A DNA stretch of 62,959 nucleotides from Streptomyces sp. PH10-H1 (GTDB lineage Bacteria > Actinomycetota > Actinomycetes > Streptomycetales > Streptomycetaceae): contig NZ_JASISZ010000053.1 of the NCBI RefSeq assembly GCF_030063355.1, forward strand, positions 1-62,959, given 5' to 3'. The translations under genes were made by a program, and so were the position numbers. The notes under the pieces are model-generated. The model was not told where the DNA came from. It did no database searches and was given only the letters and a program-made list of their open reading frames with translations. This document shows positions 17,769-24,058 of this stretch, piece after piece. Each line of letters begins with the position of its first letter. Within the stretch, counting starts at the first letter, position 1.

Positions 17769-18686
17769 TTACGGGGTCGCGGGCGGGTCGCCCCGGGCGG
17801 CGTGGCGGTACAGGTCCAGGAGATCGTCCGTGAAGTACGCGCTGTAGGAGATGTCGGGGGTGTCACCGCCCGTGTGGTATCCGCCGATGACGCCGATCAG
17901 TGCGTAGCCGGTGGGGCCGTGCATCAGGAACGGTCCGCCCGAGGTGCCGCCGATATAGCCCTCGCACGCGATTTCCAGGAAATCGCCAGGGGCTTGGGGG
18001 TCAGTGCTGGTGTAGAGGTCGGTGGAGGAGAGGCAGTCGAGCGGTTGGGGGTACGCGGCGTCGCTGCCGCCCGGGTAGCCGATCAGCCGTACGTCGCGGT
18101 GCTGGTAGCCCGTATAGACCGCGAGGTCGAAGCCACCGACAGCGCTCTCCACCTCGGTGCCGTCCTCGCGAGGGCCCAGTCGGACGACGCTGTAGTCCCA
18201 GCGAGCGCCGCCGCCCGTGCCCAGGTCGTAGTAGCGCTGGTCGATGTAGATGCTCTCGACGGGGAAGACGCCGTGGGGTGTCAGGCTGTCGTGGTACTGC
18301 GGCACGAACGACAGATGGTGTTGCGGGTCCGGTGAACGCAGGCAGTGCGCCGCGCTGACCACCAGGTCATGGTGCGGGCTGCGGACGACCGTACCGCCGC
18401 AGAACCGGCCGGTGTTCGTCGCGTCGCTCCAGAAGAACGTGCCCACCTGCGGGAGCCCGTCGAAGGGGTGGCTCGGCGGTGCGGACTCGGCGACCGCGGG
18501 CGCCGCGGCCCGTTTGCCGGTCGGGACCGGCAGAGCGGACGCCATGCGCGCGGGCGTCCAATAGGTGGTGGCAGTGACGGCCGCGCCGGGGCGATCCGCG
18601 GCCTGCGCGACCGGGCCGGGTGCCACGGCGGTCAGCAACCCGAGCAGCAGGGCGACGAGACCGCGCAAGGCCGTGGGTCTCCTCAT
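17769..18686 (-). CDS. Secreted trypsin-like serine protease
   Basis: The 305-residue product has a signal peptide (RRPTALRGLVALLLGLL, cut near VAQAA), a ~60-residue spacer and a chymotrypsin-fold domain with His in SAAHC, Asp in WDYSVVRL and Ser in GGTSGGPFL. The spacing and the GTFFWSD entry match actinobacterial glutamyl-endopeptidase/trypsin-like exoproteases rather than the streptogrisin type at 7626. The ATG at 18686 follows CGGAGG by eight bases. It is monocistronic, with 85 bases separating it from the SDR downstream. Confidence 0.88.
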   Translation of the reverse strand: MRRPTALRGLVALLLGLLTAVAPGPVAQAADRPGAAVTATTYWTPARMASALPVPTGKRAAAPAVAESAPPSHPFDGLPQVGTFFWSDATNTGRFCGGTVVRSPHHDLVVSAAHCLRSPDPQHHLSFVPQYHDSLTPHGVFPVESIYIDQRYYDLGTGGGARWDYSVVRLGPREDGTEVESAVGGFDLAVYTGYQHRDVRLIGYPGGSDAAYPQPLDCLSSTDLYTSTDPQAPGDFLEIACEGYIGGTSGGPFLMHGPTGYALIGVIGGYHTGGDTPDISYSAYFTDDLLDLYRHAARGDPPATP

Positions 18687-18984
18687 GAACAGGTTCCTCC
18701 GGCACAGGGTCGGGGTTACGGGTGCAACAAGGCAGACGGGTGAGGCTGGGGCGCGTATGACGCGAGCCTGTCATCGCTCCACGTCCTGGAAGCGGGTGAA
18801 CGGTGCGCAACGCGCCGTCATTCACCGGAATGCAGTCCCGCCCGAGGCGAGGCACCGCAACCGGCCCTACCTGATCTGGCCCGATGAGAACCGCCGGCGA
18901 GAGCATCAGCCCGGTTGTTCATGGCGATGGTGCCGGGGGGAGCGGAGACGCCTCCGGGCCGCGGCACCGGCCGGTTCGACCGCA

Positions 18985-19094
18985 CGGATCTCCAGCGGCG
19001 CGGAGTCGGAGGTGGCGAGGACCTCTGCACGTCCGGCCCCGGTTACGACGCACCGACCGGCATGGGCACCCCCAACGGACTCGGGGCCCTGTAG
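18985..19094 (+). pseudogene. C-terminal scrap of a sedolisin/kumamolisin (S53) protease
   Basis: In the frame ending with the TAG at 19092 the sequence reads GGGEDLCTSGPGYDAPTGMG then TPNGLGAL. This is the calcium-binding C-terminal signature of S53 peptidases (GxGYDxxTGxGTPNG). The catalytic Ser and the rest of the enzyme are absent, and the upstream bases in this frame do not look like the family. It is a relic of a lost exoprotease gene. The remainder of 18687-19142 shows no gene. Confidence 0.45.
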
Positions 19095-19142
19095 GTACCG
19101 GCCCACGTCACCACGGGCTCACGTCACTACCGGCGCACGCCT

Positions 19143-19163
19143 GCCGGGCGAGCACCGCCCGGC
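19143..19163 (-). terminator. Hairpin after the DUF1801 gene
   Basis: The 8-bp arms GCCGGGCG (19143-19150) and CGCCCGGC (19156-19163) flank a 5-base loop, 37 bases past the stop of the leftward DUF1801 gene. Confidence 0.45.
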
Positions 19164-19199
19164 GGGCCCCTTCGGCTGTTCGTCCTTGTTGTTCTTGGT

Positions 19200-19571
19200 T
19201 CAGTGGCCGGTCGACGCTTCCAGGTCGCGTGCCCGCTGCAGCCAGGTGGCGAACAGGTCGGCGTCAATGTCCGTGAGGGCGCGGAGTTTCACGCCGGCCA
19301 TGTCCCGCGCGCCGGGTTCGAGGCGGCCGGAAGGGTCGGTGATCTCCTGGCCGCGCCAGAACCCGAAGGTCACGTAGGCGGAGTACGCCTTGATGTAGCA
19401 GACCGGGGACTTGCCAGGCGCGGAGCCCAGACTCCACCCGGGGTGCCCGTGCCAGACCGCGCCGGCCCCCGGCAGTGCCGTCTCGATGAGTGGCAGGAGT
19501 GTGCCGGTGATCTCGCGCTGGGTCGCGGGGAGGGAGGAGAGGTAGTCCTGCACGGTGGCGAACGTGGCCAT
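19200..19571 (-). CDS. DUF1801 domain protein
   Basis: The 123-residue cytoplasmic protein has the DUF1801/YdhG layout: VQDYLSSLPATQREI at the start, VWHGHPGWSLG and the aromatic block AYVTFGFWRGQEI, and an ADLFATWLQRA C-terminal helix. Family structures are small alpha/beta folds of unknown function, often near stress or sigma-factor genes. The ATG at 19571 is a few bases after an AAAGGAC-type ribosome site. The neighbour across 330 bases is a divergent ECF42-like sigma factor, a common partner for small proteins of this kind. Confidence 0.85.
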   Translation of the reverse strand: MATFATVQDYLSSLPATQREITGTLLPLIETALPGAGAVWHGHPGWSLGSAPGKSPVCYIKAYSAYVTFGFWRGQEITDPSGRLEPGARDMAGVKLRALTDIDADLFATWLQRARDLEASTGH

Positions 19572-19610
19572 GTCGATCGTCCTTTGCTCTTCTGTGCGGA
19601 TTCAGGCGGG

Positions 19611-19658
19611 TCGGTACATCAGTCGGTACGTCGAGTGGCACGTCGAGCGGTACGTCGA
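19611..19658. repeat. Four 12-bp tandem units
   Basis: The units TCGGTACATCAG, TCGGTACGTCGA, GTGGCACGTCGA and GCGGTACGTCGA run end to end in the gap between the divergent DUF1801 and sigma genes. The rest of 19572-19900 holds no convincing gene; a short open frame ending at 19888 has no ribosome site. Confidence 0.7.
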
Positions 19659-19900
19659 GCGCGCGGCCCGTGGTGAAGGCCGCCCACTCGCGGGGAGGTT
19701 CAGAGGCTGCGGCGGTACCGGGCGGCGACCGCGGAGATCCAGAGCATCGCGGTGATGGCGCCGACGGCCAGGGCCGGTTCCCTGCATTCTCGGAGTGGGT
19801 TCCGTGGGTGGCGATCGAGCTGGCCCGCCGCTTCCGCAAGATCGTCGGTGACGGCGAGAGCGTGATCCAGCAGGTCTTCGGCCCCTGAGCTGCTGTCATC

Positions 19901-22246
19901 GTGCCTGTGACGAACACCCATCGCACCATCGATGCGGTCTGGAAACTCGAGTCGGCCACCATCATCGCCGGGCTCACGAGGATGGTGCACGACGTCGGCC
20001 TCGCCGAGGAGTTCGCCCAGGACGCGCTCGTCTCCGCGCTCGAACAATGGCCCCAGTCAGGCGTCCCGGACAACCCCGGCGCCTGGCTGATGGCCATTGC
20101 CAAGCGCCGCGCCATCGATCGCATCCGGCGCTCCCAGCGTCTCGAGCGCAAGCACGAGCAGCTCGCCCGCGAGCCGGAACAGCCGCAGGACTCCCCTGAA
20201 CAGGACGACGTCCTGCGGCTGATGTTCATCTCCTGCCACCCGGTGCTGCCGACCCAGGCGCGCGTCGCGCTGACGCTCCGGCTGCTCGGAGGTCTGACGA
20301 CCGAGGAGATCGCGCGGGCGTTCCTCGACAACGAGCCGAGGATCGCCCAGCGCATCGCCGGGGCGAAGCGGACGCTGGCCGAGGAGCAGGTGCCCTTCGA
20401 GCTGCCGGATGCATCGGAGCTCGCCGAGCGCCTGTCGTCGGTGCTCGGGGTCATCTACCTCATCTTCAACGAGGGGTATTCCGCGACGTCCGGAGACGAC
20501 CTGATGCGGCCGGGCCTGTGCCTGGAGGCGCTGCGTCTCGGCCGGCTGCTGGCCGAGCTGGCGCCGCAACAGGCCGAGGTGCACGGGCTGGTCGCGCTCA
20601 TGGAGATCCAGGCGTCCCGCTCGGCCGCGCGGACCGGGCCGGCGGGCCAGCCGGTCCCGCTGCACGAGCAGAACCGGGGGCGCTGGGACCAGCTGCTCAT
20701 CCGCCGTGGTTTCACCGCGATGCTGCGGGCACGGGAGATCGGCGGCACGGCCGGCCCGTACGTACTGCAGGCGGCGATCGCCGTGTGCCATGCCCAGGCA
20801 CGAACCGCCGAGGACACCAACTGGCCGCAGATCGCCTCCCTGTACGAGTCGCTGGCCCGGCTGCTGCCGACACCGATCGTTCGGCTCAATCTGGCCGTGG
20901 CGCTGGGGATGGCGCGCGGGCCGCAGGCCGGGCTGGACGTCGCCGACGCCTTGACCACCGATCCCGCGTTGCAGGACTACCACCTTCTTCCGGGCGTTCG
21001 GGGCGATCTCCTGTTCCGGCTGGGACGGTACGAGGAGGCGCGGCTGGAGTTCGAGCGGGACGCGTCGCTCACCGGCAATGCCGCCGAGCGTGCCTTCTTG
21101 CACCGCCGTGCGGACGAGATCGCCGGCACCGGCGCGCCGCCGGTGGTCACGCTCGGGCAGGCCGCCCAGGAGTTCCTGGCACGCGACGATCTGGACGCCG
21201 GGACCATCCGCTCGTACGGGCAGACTCTGCGGCGGCTCTGCCGGACCCTGGGCGATCGGATGCCGCTGGCCTCCCTGACCCCCGACCAGGTGGCGCGGGT
21301 GTTCGCGACGGCCTGGGGTGAGGCGGCGGCCGCGACATGGAACTGGCACCGGTCGGCCGTCCGATCGTTCGGCGCCTGGGCACCCTTGGACCACCTCGCG
21401 GCGGGCCTCGACCGGCGTGCCGAGGATCGCCCGCGGACGCGGCCGATCGGCCGGGCACAGCTCGAGGCCCTCTGGAGCCGTCCCGACCTGCATCTGCGCG
21501 AACGGACCCTGTGGCGGCTGCTCCACGAGTCGGGGGCCGGGGTGGGGGGCCGCGCTGTCCCTGAACGTCGAGGACCTGGACCTGGACGACCGCCGGGCCC
21601 GCGCAGGCGACACCTGGGTGAGCTGGCGGTACGAGACCTCCCGGCTTCTCCCCCACCTGATCGCCGACCGCACCCGAGGCCCTGTGTTCCTCGCCGACCG
21701 GCGACCCGGACCGTCCCGGATGCCGGCAGCGGCCGATCTGTGCCGGCAGACGGGCCGCAGCCGTCTGTCCTACGAGCGGGCCGAGTACCTCTTCAAGCAG
21801 GCCACGAAGCCCCTGGACCCGGCAGGCAACGGCTACACCCTCGGCCGGCTCAAGCCCCGCGCCTGACCGGCGGACATCCTGAGGACCCGGCCAGCTCACG
21901 GCCCCCGGCCCCCGGGTCCCGGGTCCCGGCTCCCGGCTCCCGGCTCCCGGCTCCCGCAGCGGTCCTCTCCGAACCCCGGTGCGTGAAATCGTTGGCCGTG
22001 GCACGCTTCTCGGATGCTTCTCGAGACCCCCCGGCTCCGCCTGCGCCGCTTTCAGCCCGGCGACGCGCCGGCGCTCGCGGCCTACCGTTCCGACCCGGAG
22101 GTCGCCCGCTACAAGAGCTGGACAGCTCCCGTGTCGATCGATTCCGCCACCGCGTTCGTGCGGGCGTGCGGCGAGGCCGACCCCGGACAACCCGGATGGT
22201 TCCAGTACGCGATCGAACTCAAGGCCGACGGCAGCCTGGCCGGTGA
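19901..22246 (+). CDS. ECF42-type sigma factor, read-through fusion to a recombinase fragment
   Basis: Residues ~1-170 are an ECF sigma factor: region 2 (DVGLAEEFAQDALVSALEQW, AWLMAIAKRRAIDRIRR) and region 4 (LTLRLLGGLTTEEIARAFLD). Residues ~180-410 form the long helical extension with IYLIFNEGYSATSG, the hallmark of the ECF42 group, which normally ends near LHRRADEI. Here the frame continues without a stop into a core-binding domain of a tyrosine recombinase (~415-545), then loses sense at a G-run near 21535-21552, so residues after ~548 are out of frame. ECF42 proteins usually work without a classical anti-sigma factor and sit near YCII-like genes, which are missing here. GTG at 19901 or 19907 are both possible starts; no strong ribosome site is seen. 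Confidence 0.75.
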   Translation: MPVTNTHRTIDAVWKLESATIIAGLTRMVHDVGLAEEFAQDALVSALEQWPQSGVPDNPGAWLMAIAKRRAIDRIRRSQRLERKHEQLAREPEQPQDSPEQDDVLRLMFISCHPVLPTQARVALTLRLLGGLTTEEIARAFLDNEPRIAQRIAGAKRTLAEEQVPFELPDASELAERLSSVLGVIYLIFNEGYSATSGDDLMRPGLCLEALRLGRLLAELAPQQAEVHGLVALMEIQASRSAARTGPAGQPVPLHEQNRGRWDQLLIRRGFTAMLRAREIGGTAGPYVLQAAIAVCHAQARTAEDTNWPQIASLYESLARLLPTPIVRLNLAVALGMARGPQAGLDVADALTTDPALQDYHLLPGVRGDLLFRLGRYEEARLEFERDASLTGNAAERAFLHRRADEIAGTGAPPVVTLGQAAQEFLARDDLDAGTIRSYGQTLRRLCRTLGDRMPLASLTPDQVARVFATAWGEAAAATWNWHRSAVRSFGAWAPLDHLAAGLDRRAEDRPRTRPIGRAQLEALWSRPDLHLRERTLWRLLHESGAGVGGRAVPERRGPGPGRPPGPRRRHLGELAVRDLPASPPPDRRPHPRPCVPRRPATRTVPDAGSGRSVPADGPQPSVLRAGRVPLQAGHEAPGPGRQRLHPRPAQAPRLTGGHPEDPASSRPPAPGSRVPAPGSRLPAPAAVLSEPRCVKSLAVARFSDASRDPPAPPAPLSARRRAGARGLPFRPGGRPLQELDSSRVDRFRHRVRAGVRRGRPRTTRMVPVRDRTQGRRQPGR
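21146..21866 (+). pseudogene. Tyrosine recombinase/integrase, frameshifted and lacking its catalytic C-terminus
   Basis: From about 21146 the sigma frame encodes LGQAAQEFLARDDLDAGTIR ... TWNWHRSAVRSF ... LEALWSRPDLHLRERTLWRL, an actinobacterial integrase core-binding domain and the start of the catalytic domain. After the G-run at ~21535-21552 the match continues in the next frame as LSLNVEDLDLDDRRAR ... LLPHLIADRTRGPVFLADRR ... YERAEYLFKQATKPL. It stops at YTLGRLKPRA, where family members have the TLHQLRHS (HxxR) box. The Arg-His-Arg-Tyr catalytic set is therefore incomplete (HxxR and Tyr missing). It must be inactive as read. Confidence 0.75.
21911..21952. repeat. Six 7-bp tandem units (CCCGGGT/CCCGGCT)
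   Basis: Two CCCGGGT units are followed by four CCCGGCT units, directly after the recombinase stop at 21866 and before the acetyltransferase start. It looks like slippage-prone low-complexity DNA that could also hamper transcription or sequencing. Confidence 0.75.
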
Positions 22247-22553
22247 TGTCGGGGTGCGCCTGCACGACAACCGGATGCAGGCCGATCTGGGAGTCACCCT
22301 CGCCGCCGGCCGGCAACGGTCGGGGTACGCAATCGAGGCGGTCCGCGCGGTCCTGGAGGATCTGTTCACCCGGCGCGGCCTGCACCGGGTCTCAGCCGAG
22401 TGCGATGCCCGCAATACGCGCTCCGCTCAACTCCTGGAACGCGCCGGATTCCAGCTCGAAGGGCGCCGTCCCGAGTTCACCTGGCTCAAGGACGAGTGGA
22501 CCGATGACCTCCTCTTCGGTCTGCTGGCGGACCGATGGCGGCAACTGAACTAG
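22014..22553 (+). CDS. GNAT N-acetyltransferase (RimJ/RimL type)
   Basis: The 179-residue protein starts LLETPRLRLRRFQPGDAPAL, the classic RimJ/RimL opening, and carries the acetyl-CoA loop region (GVTLAAGRQRSGYAIEAVRA) and the conserved NTRSAQLLERAGF block. It transfers acetyl from acetyl-CoA to an amine such as a protein N-terminus or small molecule. The ATG at 22014 overlaps the meaningless tail of the sigma/recombinase frame. It converges on the LanC gene 18 bases away. The target is unknown. Confidence 0.87.
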   Translation: MLLETPRLRLRRFQPGDAPALAAYRSDPEVARYKSWTAPVSIDSATAFVRACGEADPGQPGWFQYAIELKADGSLAGDVGVRLHDNRMQADLGVTLAAGRQRSGYAIEAVRAVLEDLFTRRGLHRVSAECDARNTRSAQLLERAGFQLEGRRPEFTWLKDEWTDDLLFGLLADRWRQLN

Positions 22554-22571
22554 GGCCTGTCCGGCGGCAGG

Positions 22572-23801
22572 TCAGGCCAGGAGCAACGCCCGGTCCCAAG
22601 CCGGCGGGACATCGGTGGCGGCGGCGAGCAGGGCGAGTACGACCCCCGCCGAGCCGTCGAGGAAACCGGGGCCCGCGCCCGCGCGCACTTCACGCAACCC
22701 CATCAAACGCGCGGTGAGTTCGGCTGCCGCGTCCGAGAACGCGCCATCCCCCGTGTCCCGCGCGAACCGCACGGTGATCTGGAGCAGGCCCGCCACGCCA
22801 TGGCACAGGCCGGGCGTCGCATCGATGCCGCGCCGCGAAGCGGGGCGTCGATAGACGGCCTTGAGCGTCTCCACCGCGAGGTCGCGCAGCGAGCTGTCAT
22901 CGACAGCCACCCCGGCGAGCCACAGCGCCCTCGCGACGCCGGGGCTGCCGTAGCACCACGAACTGCGGGCGGCCGGGCCGTCCGCACCTGCCGTGCCGGG
23001 GCGATCAGGCAGCGCGACCAGCCTCGGCCAGCTGGGACACCACGCATCGTCAGCCCGGTGCGCGAGCAGCCATCCGACCACCCGCTCGATGGCCTCGCGT
23101 TGCCCCGGAACGTGGATGCCGACGTCCATGGCCAGTGCCAGCAGGGCGACGGGGCCGGGAATGCCGTGTGACAGGCCGCAGTTGAGAGCCCCCAGGGGAA
23201 ACTGTTCGCGCAGTTCGGCGTCCTTGATGGCTTCGACCGGCGTGTACCAGTTGGGTGTTCCCGCCCGCTCACCGCACAACGCCACCAAGGCGGTGAGAAC
23301 CTCACGCAGCACCTCGCGACACGCAGGCTCCGCGCTTCGGCACAGCAGATACGCTCCGGTACCGGTCATTCCGGAGATGACGTCGAACACCCGGACCGGT
23401 CCACCGTGAGCGGCGCCGCCGAGCGCACGGGCATTCGCCGTCGCCTCGCCGACGATGTCGGCGTCCCACCTCGAAAGCAGGTCGTCCGCACGGGACACGG
23501 ACCAGGCCGCGAACGCCGGTCCGGCGAGCCCGCCGAACAGACCAGGCGACAACCTGCCGGCGCGTTCGGCACCCTTGGCCACGGCGGCGATATACCCGTC
23601 GGCCATGGCGTCCCACCCCTCTCCCGGCAGGCACCGGTCCAACTGGTGGTACGCCAGGGCTAGGCCCGCGCCACCGTGGGCGAGGTCGTGTCGTACGGCG
23701 TCGGGAACGGAGCGCGCTCGGCCCGCCATGCCGGCGACGCGATCGAGGACCGCGGCAGCCGTGTTCTCGGGCAGTAGCGCCGACCACTGCGCGTTGGGCA
23801 C
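22572..23801 (-). CDS. Stand-alone LanC-type lanthionine cyclase
   Basis: The 409-residue protein is an alpha/alpha-toroid LanC: repeated Gly motifs (GGAGLALAY, GMTGTGAYLL, LSHGIPG) and zinc ligands Cys in WCYGSPG and Cys-His in LCHGVAG. LanC proteins hold zinc and add Cys thiols to dehydrated Ser/Thr to close (methyl)lanthionine rings. The GTG at 23801 is chosen because GGAGGT precedes it by six bases and because the longer frame would run through the hairpin at 23821-23858. It is the last gene of a leftward set after a LanKC/LanL-like synthetase and the peptide candidate. A separate LanC beside a synthetase that has its own cyclase domain is unusual. Confidence 0.88.
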   Translation of the reverse strand: MPNAQWSALLPENTAAAVLDRVAGMAGRARSVPDAVRHDLAHGGAGLALAYHQLDRCLPGEGWDAMADGYIAAVAKGAERAGRLSPGLFGGLAGPAFAAWSVSRADDLLSRWDADIVGEATANARALGGAAHGGPVRVFDVISGMTGTGAYLLCRSAEPACREVLREVLTALVALCGERAGTPNWYTPVEAIKDAELREQFPLGALNCGLSHGIPGPVALLALAMDVGIHVPGQREAIERVVGWLLAHRADDAWCPSWPRLVALPDRPGTAGADGPAARSSWCYGSPGVARALWLAGVAVDDSSLRDLAVETLKAVYRRPASRRGIDATPGLCHGVAGLLQITVRFARDTGDGAFSDAAAELTARLMGLREVRAGAGPGFLDGSAGVVLALLAAATDVPPAWDRALLLA

Positions 23802-23820
23802 GTCATTACCTCCGCATGGG

Positions 23821-23858
23821 CGGTCCTGTGTGGACATGGGCGCATCCACACAGGACCG
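23821..23858 (-). terminator. Attenuator-like hairpin between precursor and lanC
   Basis: The arms 23821-23834 (CGGTCCTGTGTGGA) and 23845-23858 are perfect 14-bp reverse complements with a 10-base loop. The hairpin lies just after the second in-frame stop of the peptide candidate (23871) and before the lanC ribosome site (~23808). Such partial terminators commonly keep precursor mRNA in excess over enzyme mRNA in RiPP operons. Confidence 0.75.
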
Positions 23859-23870
23859 GTCGGTCACCGC

Positions 23871-24005
23871 TCACTGGTCGTGGCAGCGGGACTGCTCCGT
23901 GCAGTAGTAGCTGGTGTGGAACGTGTCTCAACACATCACCGGCTCCAGCAATTGTTCGTCCGTCTCCGGCAGTTCCTGCAGTTCCAGGACCTCGGTCGTC
24001 TCCAT
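23871..24005 (-). CDS. Candidate lanthipeptide precursor interrupted by an in-frame TGA
   Basis: From the ATG at 24005 the leader reads METTEVLELQELPETDEQLL then EPVMC and a TGA at 23928-23930. In the same frame the sequence continues DTFHTSYYCTEQSRCHDQ and stops at a second TGA (23871). The acidic LxLQxLPE leader is the class III/IV (LanKC/LanL) type, and the segment after the first TGA has Thr, Ser and Cys placed for lanthionines (three Cys counting the one before the TGA). Replacing TGA by TGG would give a 44-residue precursor. GAGGAG lies nine bases before this ATG and directly abuts an ATG three codons upstream, so 24005 is preferred. The peptide sits between synthetase and cyclase genes, and a 14-bp hairpin follows. 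Confidence 0.6.
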
Positions 24006-24058
24006 GGTTCGCATCTCCTCTCCGGGTGTTCTTCTTGCTCGCGGCGGCTCCCGGTCGG

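Noticed and set aside
20057..21673. 538-codon antisense frame over the sigma factor
   Set aside because: It is low-complexity Arg/Pro/Gly sequence with no start context, a shadow of the sense gene.
22086..22246. C-terminal tail of the sigma/recombinase frame as real protein
   Set aside because: It overlaps the GNAT gene in another frame and is Pro/Arg low-complexity sequence after the frame break.
23928..23930. TGA as a selenocysteine codon in the precursor
   Set aside because: No SECIS-like hairpin was seen right after it, and a lost TGG or read-through is simpler.
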